Source: Chloropicon primus (Eukaryota > Chlorophyta > Chloropicophyceae > Chloropicales > Chloropicaceae). From it: a DNA stretch of 64,000 nt. The notes under the pieces are model-generated. The model was given only the letters and a program-made list of their open reading frames with translations, was not told where the DNA came from and did no database searches. The position numbers were made by a program, and so were the translations under genes. Location of the stretch: assembly GCA_023205875.1 (NCBI GenBank), contig CP060754.1, forward strand, positions 1 through 64,000, written 5' to 3'. Below, piece by piece: positions 28,828 through 38,812 of this stretch (positions are counted from its first letter, which is position 1; every line of letters begins with the position of its first letter).

Positions 28828-29175
28828 CCGGAGAGAGCGAGAGCGAGAGCGAGAGCGTGTGTGTATGTCGGCAGCGCCTCTGTTGAGTCTGTCTGTTGGT
28901 TTTTTTAGGTGTAAAGTAAGGATAAGAAGCGAAGATCTTGGCGAAGATCTCATTGGCTAGAGAACAGAGGGAGAACAGAGGGAGAACAGACAAGAGCGAG
29001 CTCTCCGGGACCTGGACTGCACTTGAAGCAAAGGAACGAACACAACACAAACACACACATAAAACAACATCAAACACACACAGGTACGATAACACGATAA
29101 CACGCCACGGGAACCACCAACAGGAACAAACACTCCACTCGGGAACAAACACAAAACACACAACATCTCTCTCTG

Positions 29176-29207
<32 letters not shown>

Positions 29208-29344
29208 GGGGGGGGATCACAAGACAGACAACCCCGAGAGGAAGGACGGACGGACTGACGCGGAACATCCCTCTCTCTCTCTCTCTCTTGCTCTCTCTAT
29301 CTGGTCGACAATCCCAACATAACCACCCGAACCCAAATCAGATC
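28828..29344. promoter_or_regulatory. Divergent 5' region, hydrolase / LHC gene
   Basis: 517 bp with a GAGAGC repeat on the hydrolase side, an ACACAA-rich stretch near 29040-29100, and a compound CT then GT then poly-G tract at 29166-29217, followed by another CT tract near 29271-29300. It is presumably the light-regulated LHC promoter and 5' UTR. No named element could be supported. Confidence 0.4.
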
Positions 29345-30031
29345 ATGCAGTCGTTGACGAGAGCGAGCACTTTGACGAGGGGCGTGAGCAAGACGTCGTC
29401 CGTCCGCGGGCAGAGCGTCGTGCGCAGGGCCAAGGCGGGGAACTGGTACCCCGGCGGGGACAGCCCGGCGCACCTCGACGGCAGCCTGCCTGGGGACTAC
29501 GGCTTCGACCCCGCGGGCTTGGGCAAGAGCCCAGGGAACCTCTCCAGGTTCAGGGAGGCGGAGGTCCTCCACGGAAGGTGGGCCATGCTCGGCGCCGTCG
29601 GGTGCATCGTGGTCGAGGCCTCCGGGAACGGGAACTGGCTGCAGGCCCCGCAGTGGGCCATCGACGGAAGCGACCCCTCCTGGCTGGGCCAGTCCTTCCC
29701 CTTCGCCCTTCCCGCCGTCCTCGGGATCCAGTTCGTTCTCATGGCCGGGGCAGAGATCAAGCGTAACGAGGAGTCCGACCCAATCAAGAGGATCTACCCC
29801 GGGGGGAGCTTCGACCCGCTGGGCTACGCCGAGAAGAACGGCGCCTCCGGGTTCGAGGAGCTCAAGCTCAAGGAGATCAAGAACGGGAGACTCGCCATGT
29901 TCGCTATGGCCGGGTTCTACGCCCAGGGGCTCGCGACCGGAAGCGGCCCGCTGGCGGACCTCAGCGCCCACCTGGCCAGCCCATTCGGCACCAACATCGC
30001 TACCAACGGGGTCTCCGTGCCAATCTACTAG
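29345..30031 (+). CDS. Chlorophyll a/b-binding light-harvesting (LHC) protein
   Basis: A single exon of 228 residues. About 33 residues of Ser/Thr/Arg-rich plastid transit peptide precede the motif NWYPGG and then LDGSLPGDYGFDP. The three thylakoid helices are: helix B with EVLHGRWAMLGAVG (Chl-binding Glu, His, Arg); helix C with PAVLGIQFVLMAGAEIKR; helix A with ELKLKEIKNGRLAMFAM (Glu, Asn, Arg). The motif order and GPLADLSAHLASPF end are typical of green-lineage LHCA/LHCB-type antennae; the exact subclass cannot be fixed by eye. It binds chlorophylls and carotenoids in the antenna of photosystem I or II. Confidence 0.95.
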   Translation: MQSLTRASTLTRGVSKTSSVRGQSVVRRAKAGNWYPGGDSPAHLDGSLPGDYGFDPAGLGKSPGNLSRFREAEVLHGRWAMLGAVGCIVVEASGNGNWLQAPQWAIDGSDPSWLGQSFPFALPAVLGIQFVLMAGAEIKRNEESDPIKRIYPGGSFDPLGYAEKNGASGFEELKLKEIKNGRLAMFAMAGFYAQGLATGSGPLADLSAHLASPFGTNIATNGVSVPIY

Positions 30032-30197
30032 AGGAGGCAGGGTATTGGAGCGTCGCGTCCTCTCAGGAGAGGTAGAAAGATAATGGGAGAGAAAGAAAAA
30101 AAATATGGAAATTATTTGAACAAAAAAAGAAACAAGTTTCGTTCTTTGAAAAGTTGGAGGATGTCGGTCGCCCTTTGCCCCACCCTCCTCGCTCTTT

Positions 30198-31454
30198 TCA
30201 CTCCAGGACCCTGGCGAGCTCGTTGTAGTACGTCGCGAAATCCCTGTCGTGGTCCTGCAGAGCCTTCTGGACGACGCCGGCGTGGTCCGCGGGGACGAAG
30301 ATGGTCACGGCCCTGTGGCCGATGTCCGCGTGCTCCTTCTCGCCGAGGGCGTGCACCTCCAAAAACTCCCAGTCGATCTTCCGGCCTTGCTCCTCGAGGC
30401 GCAGGTCCCTGCTCAACCCCTGAAAGCTGTCCAGCAACCAGGTCTTCTCCGGGTTCGCAAGGTACTCCACCGCCAAGTTGTACCCGAGGGCGTAGCTCGC
30501 CTGCTCCAAGGGCTGGCTGAAGGCTCCGCCGCCCGTGGAGACGTCCCGCATCATCTGGGCGAAGAGGAGCTGCCCGGCGCGAGGCTTGAGATCGCCCGTG
30601 CTGCCCGACCTCTTCAAGATCCTCGAGAGGGGGTTCCCCGTGACGGAGGTGTACCAATCGGAGAACAAGGCGCGGTGGGTCTTGCCAAGCCTGTCGCCCT
30701 CGTGCAAGCCGTACTCCCCGGCGAGGGGCTGAATCAAGTTCTGAAGGCAGTCGTCCCTCGCCACGTAACTTTGTGTCGAGAGAGAGAGAGAGAGGGAGGG
30801 AGACGCTTGCGATGTCAGATTCTGAAGGAAGGCGATGCAACCCTTGGGCGTCTCCACTTACTCACTGCTTCCGACGGTGCACTGCACCTTGAGCATGCAC
30901 GCCGTGAAGACAGGGTTGAACGTCTCGAGGTTGTACGCCATCTCGGCCCAAACGGGCTCGAGAGCCCGCTCCCAGTTCGGGTTCGCAGAGAGGCGGTCGA
31001 GCGCGTCGTTGAAGCGACGCAGGGCCTTGACGCCCTCGCCCGAGTCCAGCACGTCAAACTTTTTATTGGTGTGGGGGGGAATCAGAGGAAAGGCGCGCGC
31101 GTCAGTGACACTCCGGCACACACTCCACTTCACTCACTCACTCACCTCCAGTTTGCACAGCGTTTCCTCGCCAATCTTTTCTTGGTCCGCGTGCTCACAT
31201 TCCGTCGACACGGGCTCCATGACGGGCCACTTCCACCCCTCGACCCCGTCGAACTTCTCGGGCCTCTTCGCTATCGCTCGCAGGACCTGCTTCGACCCCC
31301 TCCTCCCGCAGGATGTCGTCCCCGAGGGGTATAGGTGTTGGTGTTGTTGGTGTTGGTGTTGGTGTTGGTGTTTTCCCCCATTTCCCCTTCCTTTGTCGGT
31401 TTTCAGGTTCACCTCCCTCGCCTTGGTCCTCGACCTCGCCACACAGTGCTTCAT
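30198..31454 (-). CDS. Heme-oxygenase-fold / iron-containing redox enzyme-like protein
   Basis: Probable exons are 31454-31146 (perhaps itself split by a 126-bp in-frame intron 31412-31287 that carries a CAACAC repeat), 31058-30862 and 30768-30198. The GTGAGT and GTAAGT donors and AAG acceptors restore frame. The spliced protein is about 317-359 residues. The C-terminal helices contain WEFLEVHALGEKEHADIGHR, the E-x2-H and E-x2-H spacing of the heme-oxygenase/TENA-like multihelical fold (iron-containing redox enzyme family). An earlier helix with ECEHADQE could give further ligands. This assignment rests on pattern only. It converges with the LHC gene. Confidence 0.6.
31332..31375 (+). repeat. 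TGTTGG hexanucleotide repeat
   Basis: Six or seven imperfect TGTTGG copies inside the first exon or first intron of the heme-oxygenase-fold gene. Unspliced, the minus strand would encode a His-Gln repeat. Confidence 0.75.
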
Positions 31455-31724
31455 CCTCCCCTGTCAACAGTCCCTCTCTCCTCTCTCTCTCTCCTCCCCG
31501 CCCTCAGCCTTATCCACAGGGTCACTTTATCGTCGTCGGGAATATCTTGCTGCTCGCGCGGCGACCAAGGGGGGGCGACGAGGAGGGGACCACCAGGGGG
31601 AGGGGTGGTGTATGGAGAATATCTTGCGAACAGGGGCGGGAGAGAGAGGGGAGGTTGGAGGGGAGTACTTGTACTTGAAGAGAGAGGGAGGTGGGGTGTG
31701 GGGTGTTGTGGGTTGTGTGTGAAT

Positions 31725-32447
31725 ATGGAAGGGAGTTTGGAGGGGATTCGGTTGGGGGGTGGGTGGGAGGAGGAGGGAGTGAGGGAGAGGTGCGTGGAGC
31801 TGTTGGAGAGGGAAGGGGCTTGCATTCTGACCGAGGTGGTGGACAGGGGACTGCTGGAGGAGGTGAGGGAGGCGGTCGAGCCAAGCCTGCTGCGGATTGC
31901 GGAGAGGCTAGAGGAGGAGAATCAGGAGCTGAGCGAGCACGTCAAGGAGGAGTTCGGGCTGGTGAGGGCACCGCCCGTCGGGGATGGGAAGACGAACATC
32001 CACTTTGACGAGTACGAGAGCCCGGAGCACGAGGCCATGGAGAAGCTCGCCAGGGACGGGGGCTTCGAGAAGATCGTCTCGAGCTACGTCGGCAGGGAGT
32101 GCTCGCTGTACGAGGCGGGGGCCTCCATAACCACGGGCGGCGGGGAAGGCATGGAGTGGCACCGGGACGGCATCGAGGGCGAGTGCACCGTCCTGCTCTC
32201 GCTGTCCGACGTCTCCGAGGATCAGGGCCAGCTCGGCGTGATTCCGGGGTCCCACTTGGACGCGAAGCTCGACAAGCTTGAGGACGCCGAGCTCACGTAC
32301 GAAACCACGGAGGAGGACGACAAGAAGGCCTTGTGGTACGCGTACAGAGCCGGGTGCCCGATTGTCATCGACGCCAGGACGCAGCACTCTGTGAGGAAGA
32401 ACGTCAGCGAGGACACGCGGTGCATTCTGTGGTACATCTACAATTAA
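31725..32447 (+). CDS. PhyH-type Fe(II)/2-oxoglutarate dioxygenase
   Basis: A single exon of 240 residues. The iron ligands are visible as WHRDG (His146, Asp148) and TQHSVRKN (His221), with a nearby Arg for 2-oxoglutarate. The strand GQLGVIPGSH between them is typical of phytanoyl-CoA dioxygenase family members. The substrate is not predictable. The ATG follows a GT/GGT-rich 5' UTR that remains open upstream. Confidence 0.85.
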   Translation: MEGSLEGIRLGGGWEEEGVRERCVELLEREGACILTEVVDRGLLEEVREAVEPSLLRIAERLEEENQELSEHVKEEFGLVRAPPVGDGKTNIHFDEYESPEHEAMEKLARDGGFEKIVSSYVGRECSLYEAGASITTGGGEGMEWHRDGIEGECTVLLSLSDVSEDQGQLGVIPGSHLDAKLDKLEDAELTYETTEEDDKKALWYAYRAGCPIVIDARTQHSVRKNVSEDTRCILWYIYN

Positions 32448-32514
32448 AGGAAGACTTAAAGAAGCTTGAAAAAAGGCATCACGAGCGATTGAAACGCGCC
32501 CCTCATTCTGCTTT

Positions 32515-34053
32515 CTAGTTCCAAGTCACGGAGATCCTCGACCCGATCTTCTTGAACCTGGGGTGGACTTCCGCGGACGGTTTCCTGCTGCCCTTGGGCG
32601 TGAGCTGCTCCATGTCCTCCTTGAGGGGCGTGCGATTGTTGGCGAACCCGTAGGCGGGGTCGTAGGCCCCCGGAGCCTCGTTCGCGGTCGTCGGATTCTT
32701 ACTCTGGGCGCTGGGATTGTTGGAGTTCTCCCTGGCTTTCCTGAACTTCCAGACGAACACCACGGAGAAGACGCCGAGCCCAATGATGCAGCACAGCGAT
32801 CCTATGAGGATGATCGCCCAAAGAGGCAACCCCGCTCCCTTGGACTTGGGAGGGAAGCTCCGCTCGTACAACGTGTCGATCTCTTGCTGGTCCAGCGGGG
32901 TGTCGAAGAAGGCTACCTGCGAGATGTAGCCGACGTAAGGAGTGGTCGTCTCGCCCGAGACCATCAGGCGATTACCGTTCCCGACCAGCATGTCGTTCTC
33001 CGGGTTGCCGAGCATGATCTTAGGAGGGAGCGGACGGGTTTAGGGTGGGAGGGTCAGCCTCATCGTTTTCACAGTCATTCAAGTAATCCTTTCGTCGCTC
33101 TCGCCACTCACCTGGTTTCCGAGGGAATCGGAACCCTCCAGCTCGCCGTTGACGTACAACCTCGCCGTCCTGTCCCTGGAGCTGTAGGTTCCAACGACTT
33201 GGGCCCACTCGTCGTTGAAGGCCTTTGATTTGGAGTACACCAGGAGCGGGCCCACCGGCGTGCCGACGGCGAACGCCCAGATCGGCTCGTACGAGCCCTC
33301 CTCGTTCGGCCCGACCCAGTGGCGCTCCAGGCCGTACCCTCCGATGATGACGGTGGCCTGAGACGTCTCCGCAAAGTTCTCCACGATGCTCTCCGTGTCG
33401 GGCTCCCTGTCCTGCCCCTCCTTGCCCTGGGGCTTGACGGTCGCAGAAATCGTGAAGTCCGCGGTGTTGAGCAGCGGCGAGTAGGGAACCAAGACATAGC
33501 TGTTGAGGCCGCTGAAAAAGGCCGAGGAGTCCTGGTCGCTCGGACCCGGGTAGCCGAGGTCCACCTCCGCGCTGTACAGTCCGTTCACGTTGTTCATCCT
33601 GTCCGACGCGATGTTGGAGTCGACCTCGTCGTTGAGCGCCCACACCGACACCGGATTGAGCTTGCCCGAACTGCTCGCGCCGAGCTCCTGGCCGCCCGTG
33701 TCCCTCACTTCACCGGTCGCGAGGCCTTGCGTGTGGGTGTGGCACTCCACCGAGCCGTACGTCGCCATGTCGAGGCTGCACCCCGTTCGGAGCACCTCGA
33801 GGGTCGCGTCGTACGAGGTCCCCAGAGCCAGAGCCACGCCCGACTCGCAGAAGCACTTCCTTTCGTTCGCCTCCTGCGCCCCCTCGCAGCAGTTGAGCAG
33901 GTCGAAGGGGCTCGACGACGCGAGCACCCCCTCGCACAACTCCGCCACCCCCCTCACCTCCTCCACGCAATCCTCCCCCTCCACCCTCCCCACCAAACAC
34001 CCCAACACCAACACCAGACACACCCCAACCCCCATCTCCCTCTGCCTCGCCAT
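32515..34053 (-). CDS. Type I membrane protein: 8-cysteine (LTP-like) motif, LamG domain, TM helix
   Basis: Two exons, 34053-33112 and 33018-32515, separated by a 93-bp intron (GTGAGT...TAAG, phase 0), give 481 residues. The ATG sits in a strong context (GCCATGG) and opens a signal peptide (~1-26). Eight cysteines at 29, 40, 55, 56, 67, 69, 92 and 104 follow the C-C-CC-CxC-C-C order of plant lipid-transfer-type domains. A concanavalin-like LamG jelly-roll follows (~130-370), ending with VGYISQVAFFDTPLDQQEI. A membrane helix (LPLWAIILIGSLCCIIGLGV) and a ~75-residue cytosolic tail end the protein. It is probably a cell-surface lectin-like receptor; the ligand is unknown. Confidence 0.85.
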
Positions 34054-34400
34054 GGCCTCCTCCCTTGTCTCCTCCCTCTCCCTCTCCCTCTCCCTCTCCC
34101 TCTCCCTCGTCCTCCCCTGCGTTTTCGCCCGCGTGTCGTGCGTGTTCCTGTTCGTGTTCCTGTTCCTGTTCCCCGGGTTGGTCCTCGTGTTCGTGTCTTC
34201 GCCCTGTCCACTCCACTCCACTCCACTCCACTCCCCACTGGCTCCAAAAGTGCTCCAAAAGTAACGGCCACTTCCCTCTGACTGACAGAGCCAAATTTGA
34301 AATAGCGCAAGGGGGGAACACGACCGAGCGACGCGAGGACGACGACGAGCGACGACGAGGACGAGGGGATGTGAGGTGAGGTGAGGTGAGGTGAGATGAG
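34054..34400. promoter_or_regulatory. Divergent 5' region with pentamer repeats, LamG gene / PIGA
   Basis: 347 bp containing CT-rich TCCCTC repeats near 34070-34110, a CCACT pentamer array near 34207-34235 and a GTGAG pentamer array near 34374-34402 that runs into the PIGA ATG. No other element was recognised. Confidence 0.45.
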
Positions 34401-35726
34401 ATGAGGGTGATGCTTGTGTCGGATTACTTTCACCCGAGCGTGGGGGGGGTGGAGACGCACATGTACAACCTGGCGGAGAACCTGACGGAGAGGGGGAACA
34501 AGGTGGTGGTAATGACGTGCGCGAGGGGGGGGAGGTGCGGGGTGAGGTACCTCAGGGGGGGGGTGAAGGTGTACCACGTGCCGAGGGTGCCGGTCTTCGG
34601 GGGGACCACGATGCCATCCGTCCTGGTGCTCGGAACACTCAGGATATTCCGGGCGATCGCCGTGAGGGAAAGGATCGAGCTGGTGCACAGCCACCAGACG
34701 AGCACCCTGGCGCTGGAGTGCCTGTTCCACGCCAAGACGATGGGTCTGAGGACGGTCTACACCTGCCACTCCCTCCACGGCTTCGCGGACGTCGGGAGCA
34801 TCTTGCTGAACAAGGTCCTCAAGATATCGTGCGTCAACGCGGACGCTGTCGTCTGCGTCTCGAACGTCTCCAAGGAGAACATGGTCCTGAGGGCGAGCAT
34901 CCCCCCTGAGAAGGTTTTCGTCATCCCGAACGCCGTGCACACGTCTGTGTTCAGCCCCAGGCGGAAGCTGGAGGCCATGGCGAGGGACAAGGACCTGGGG
35001 CGTGGCAAGTCCGTCGTGGTGGTGAGTCGTCTCGTGTACCGGAAGGGGATCGACCTCCTGGCCCAGATCCTGGGCGAGGCGTGCAGGGGGGACCCCGACG
35101 TCTCCTTCACCATCGTGGGGGACGGGCCGAAGAGGGAGCTTCTCGAGGGCGTGGTGCGGGCGAACGGGATACAGGACCGAGTGCACCTTGTCGGGAACCT
35201 GCCTCACGAGGAGGTGATCCGAGTCCTGGAGAAGGGCAACGTCTTCCTGAACCTCTCCCTGACGGAGGCCTTCGGAATGGCCATGCTGGAGGCGGCCTCG
35301 GTGGGCCTGCTGGTGGTCTCCACCTCCGTGGGCGGGGTGCCGGAGATCTTCCCCGCGCTCAAGGCGTCGTCGTCCGGGAACGAGGGGGTGGGGATGATTC
35401 TGTGCAAGCCGGAGGCGGGATCCATCCTTCGGGCCCTCGGGCAGGCCCTCCGCTTCCTGCCCAGGACCTCGAGGCAGATCAAGAAGCAGCACGACCTCGT
35501 CAGGGTCGCGTACAATTGGGAGGACGTCGCGGCCAGGACGGAAAAGGTGTACCAGTTCTGCGACGAGGAGGTCCCAAAGGATTTGCTGTACGAGAGAATC
35601 TGCAAGAGCCTGACTTGCGGCGCCTTCATGGGACCGATCTACAGCTGCCTGATCATGTTCCACGTGCTCTACTACCATATTCTGAAGGCTCTCACGCCCA
35701 GGATCGAACTCGCCTGGGACTCGTAA
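34401..35726 (+). CDS. PIGA: PIG-A, catalytic subunit of GPI-GlcNAc transferase
   Basis: A single exon of 441 residues, near the usual ~450-480. The start MRVMLVSDYFHPSVGGVETH is the family's diagnostic N-terminus, followed by VYTCHSLHGF. The GT-B donor site is marked by VVSRLVYRKGIDLL and the E-x7-E motif EAFGMAMLE. A C-terminal hydrophobic segment (SCLIMFHVLYYHIL) would anchor it in the ER with the catalytic part in the cytosol. It transfers GlcNAc to phosphatidylinositol in the first step of GPI-anchor synthesis. Confidence 0.97.
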   Translation: MRVMLVSDYFHPSVGGVETHMYNLAENLTERGNKVVVMTCARGGRCGVRYLRGGVKVYHVPRVPVFGGTTMPSVLVLGTLRIFRAIAVRERIELVHSHQTSTLALECLFHAKTMGLRTVYTCHSLHGFADVGSILLNKVLKISCVNADAVVCVSNVSKENMVLRASIPPEKVFVIPNAVHTSVFSPRRKLEAMARDKDLGRGKSVVVVSRLVYRKGIDLLAQILGEACRGDPDVSFTIVGDGPKRELLEGVVRANGIQDRVHLVGNLPHEEVIRVLEKGNVFLNLSLTEAFGMAMLEAASVGLLVVSTSVGGVPEIFPALKASSSGNEGVGMILCKPEAGSILRALGQALRFLPRTSRQIKKQHDLVRVAYNWEDVAARTEKVYQFCDEEVPKDLLYERICKSLTCGAFMGPIYSCLIMFHVLYYHILKALTPRIELAWDS

Positions 35727-35733
35727 TCTATCT

Positions 35734-35738
35734 TGTAA
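35734..35738 (+). terminator. TGTAA poly(A) signal after PIGA
   Basis: TGTAA eight bases after the PIGA stop codon, matching the green-algal polyadenylation motif. It is rather close to the stop, so it may be coincidental. Confidence 0.35.
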
Positions 35739-35871
35739 TCTCCCTCTCTCTTCTCCTAGAGCCACGAAATCCGATCCTCTTTGCAGCGAGAGCGCCGTGT
35801 GGGTGGGTGGTAATCGCCGCGACACTACCGCCGCTTGCGAACTGAACGAGGAAGGAAGGAAGGAGGGGAGA

Positions 35872-36123
35872 ATGCACCCGCCTCTCGTCCTTCACAGGAA
35901 CCCGCAGTGCCGGGACCAGATCCTGGCCCTGCAAGACTGCCACAGGGAGCACCCCATCAGCAAGTTCTGGGGGTCGTGCAACGACGTCAAGTTCACGCTC
36001 GATGCGTGCTTCAGGAAGCAGAAGGACTTCAAGAGGAAGGTGAACTTCGCGAAAGCCAAGGCGGAGAAGGAGAGGTTCGCGAGGAGGATGGAAAGGCAGA
36101 AGCAAGAGGGCCAAGAAAAGTAA
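35872..36123 (+). CDS. CMC2: CMC2-like twin CX9C mitochondrial protein
   Basis: A single exon of 83 residues beginning MHPPL, as in CMC2 (COX assembly mitochondrial protein 2). The twin CX9C motif is present: CRDQILALQDC and CNDVKFTLDAC. A basic Lys/Arg-rich helix closes the protein. CMC2 is imported into the intermembrane space by the Mia40 disulfide relay and helps cytochrome c oxidase biogenesis. It follows PIGA on the same strand after 145 bp and converges with MSH4. Confidence 0.92.
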   Translation: MHPPLVLHRNPQCRDQILALQDCHREHPISKFWGSCNDVKFTLDACFRKQKDFKRKVNFAKAKAEKERFARRMERQKQEGQEK

Positions 36124-36192
36124 GGCGCTCGTCGAGCGCTTGTTGTTGCTGATCTGATATCACACACACACACAGGCCCAACCTACCGGAGC

Positions 36193-38708
36193 CTAGCCAC
36201 AGGTCGTCATTAGCTTCTTCAAGTCGTCCTGAATCCTGGAGAGCTCGGATCGTAGATCGGCCTCGCTCAAGCGGGACTTGCTGGAGAGCAGGGACAGAAC
36301 CTCGAGCTGGTCGTATGCTTGCATCTTGAGCCTCAGGCTCTGGTCTGCAGAGGAGGCTTGTTGAGAGGAGGCTTGAGACTTGTTTTGCAGCACGAGCTTC
36401 GACAGGAGCCTCGCCCCCTGGATGATCTCCTCCGGGTACCCGATGCTCTGGGCCAAGTCGATGCCGTACTGGCCCGCTGCTTCCGAGTTCCTGCCCGAGG
36501 CGGCGCGGCTGTCCTGAAGCCGGTGGCAGTCGGCCTGCGCGGCACAGACGGGAAAGGCCCTGTGCAGACACCTCGGGTAGCAAGAGGGCATCTGGTGGAA
36601 GATCTCGTAGTGGGTGATGAAGACCGAGAAGGCCTTCGCGGAAAGGAGGTGCTCCGCGACGCTCCAGGCTATCGCCTCGCCATCCGCATCGGAGGTCGAC
36701 CTGCCAATCTCGTCCACGATCACGAGGGAAGACGGCGTCAAGGACTTTGTGATCCTGGCAATGTCCTGCATCTCCATGTAGAAGCTGGAAAGGTTGTCCT
36801 CTATGCTCCCCGAGTCGTTCCTCACCGTGCATCGCGTCAGTATCGAAGAGAACACGGGAATTCTCGCGTACTTTGCTGGAACGAAGGAGCCCATGTGCCC
36901 CAGGATCACAATCAGAGCGACCTGGCGGCTGTAGGACGACTTTCCTGCCATGTTTGGACCGGATATGACCTCCAAGGACCGATTCTCGGACAGAAAGGTG
37001 GAGTTCGACTGAGCCTCGCCCTTGCTCTGGAGGAGGATGTGGTGCCCTTCCACGATCAAGAGGGGGCCGCTGGGCTCGAGGTCCGGGCAAGAGTACCCGT
37101 CAGGCGACCTGCCGGTGAGTACAGCAAATGAAAGAATGAGGTCCAGCGTCGATATGGCCTCCACTAAGACTCGAAGATGTGATATTTTCCCCTTCACTTG
37201 CTCTGTCAAAGCCTCTATTGTGCTTGCCAAGATCTCAAAACAATCGCTCAAGGACGTTTGGAGCCTGGAGTTCAAGACATTGAGCTCGAGAGTAGTGTAG
37301 AAGAGGTTCGCCTGAGAGGCTTGCAGGGGGATGAACGTCTCTGGCATCCCTTCGCTGAGCTCCGACTCCACAAACTTCTTTGACACGCCGAAGTGAAACT
37401 TTTTCCTCGCAGAGAAGTGAAGCTTCAGCTTTTTCAGGCCGAAGGTGGAGCGGTAGTTCTCCGCCAGATCGTGCACCTGCTGGCTGACCTGAGCAAAGTC
37501 CTTTCTCGCGATGTCGAGCACGCTGTTCTCCTGGCACCGGATCATGTAGATCTGGTGAGTGACGTTGCCTGCGACTTGCTCCTCCGTCAGTTCCTCGTCC
37601 ACCAGCATCTCCTTCAGGATACCCAGGATCTTCGAGACGTCTGCTCTGGACGCTGCCACGCAGACAGCTTGCAAGAGCAGCGAGCTTGCTTTCTCCAGCT
37701 CCTGCGCCAAGGACGGGAGCAGCTCCAGAAGAGACTTCAGCCTGAGCAACTTGCCGACTGTTTGGCTGATCCACTTGCTTTTGTCGGCCCTCAGGGAGGG
37801 GAAGTTCGTCGCGAACTGCAAGCAGACCGCCTCGTGGTCCTTGGGAACCTTGGCCATGATGCCACTCAAGCTCTTCAGCAAGTCGGGGTTCTCCAGCAGC
37901 TCCTGCACCGCCTTTTGCCTCGCCCTTATCGTGTCGATGTCTCTCAGGGGCTGCACCAGGGACATCTTCAGCATCTTCTTGCCCCCCGTCGTGCAAGTGT
38001 GGTTGATCGCGCTCAGGACGCTGGTGTACTTCAAGTGAGCGTTCCTCTGGTTGGTGTACTGACAGGCTTGCAGCAGCTCCAGGCTCACGAGAGTGGAGTA
38101 ATCGATCATCAAGTGCGTGCTAGGGCCGGTGAAGTGCATCTTGATGTCGTGGGGCTCCATCTGGTACTGGGTCCTCAGGTAGTTGATCAGCGCAGAGGCC
38201 GAGGCCAAGGCCATGTAGTACTTCTTGTAGCTCTCGCTCTTCAGCGCACCCTCGTCCCCGGTTGCCACCTTGCTCAAAAAGTGGATCGCGCTCGTGTCGT
38301 CGAAGCAGCTCCTCGGCAGCGGAACCTGGTCGTAGACCTGAGAAGTCGCCTCGTTGATCGACGAGGAGAGCACCTTTCTGCGGTTCTCGCTGTCCAGGAC
38401 GATCAGCTTGGAGGGGTTGTGGTGAGCGAGCTGCGTCCTGGAGCTCACGGGCGCAAGAGAAGGGAGAGCGAAGGCCGAGTCAGCGAGGGAAATGGCGCCT
38501 CCACCGGGACAGCGCGTCGATCGTGCGCTTTGGACACTCTGGACACTCACATCGAGATGGAGAACGAGAAGGAGTTCTCCACGTACTGTTGAAGGTAAAG
38601 CACCGCTGTTCCGACCTCAAACACTGCGAGTCCCACCTCCCTTGCCTTGTTCTCGCACACTGCCGCGATCACGACCTCCTCCACCCCTCCCTTCCCCTCC
38701 ATCCCCAT
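36193..38708 (-). CDS. MSH4: MSH4, meiotic MutS homologue
   Basis: Two exons, 38708-38551 and 38437-36193, with a 113-bp intron (GTGAGT donor, CTCCAG acceptor) that restores a Met codon, give 800 residues. Exon 1 supplies the family's first strands (VVIAAVCENKAREVGLAVFE and YLQQYVEN); exon 2 continues TQLAHHNPSKLIVL. There is no mismatch-binding domain I, as expected for MSH4. The ATPase has Walker A GPNMAGKSSYSRQ (about residue 545), Walker B LVIVDEIGRST and the downstream THYEIFHQ. MSH4 works with MSH5 to stabilise crossover intermediates in meiosis. The first ATG is only 104 bp from the divergent FKBP start. Confidence 0.93.
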
Positions 38709-38812
38709 CCTCCCTCCCTCGATCGCGATCGATCGATCGCCACCCGCAATCGCCGTTATCGATCGCACCCGCACCCCACCGTTATCGGCGGAGGAGAGAG
38801 GGAGTCTGTGCG
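38709..38812. promoter_or_regulatory. Very short bidirectional promoter, MSH4 / FKBP
   Basis: Only 104 bp separate two divergent ATGs. The interval has a self-complementary GATC-rich core (38720-38740, CGATCGCGATCGATCG) and a second ATCGAT at 38759-38764. Confidence 0.5.

Noticed and set aside
33954-35825. A 623-codon open frame on the minus strand
   Set aside because: It is antisense to PIG-A, whose motifs are unmistakable, and its translation is low complexity.
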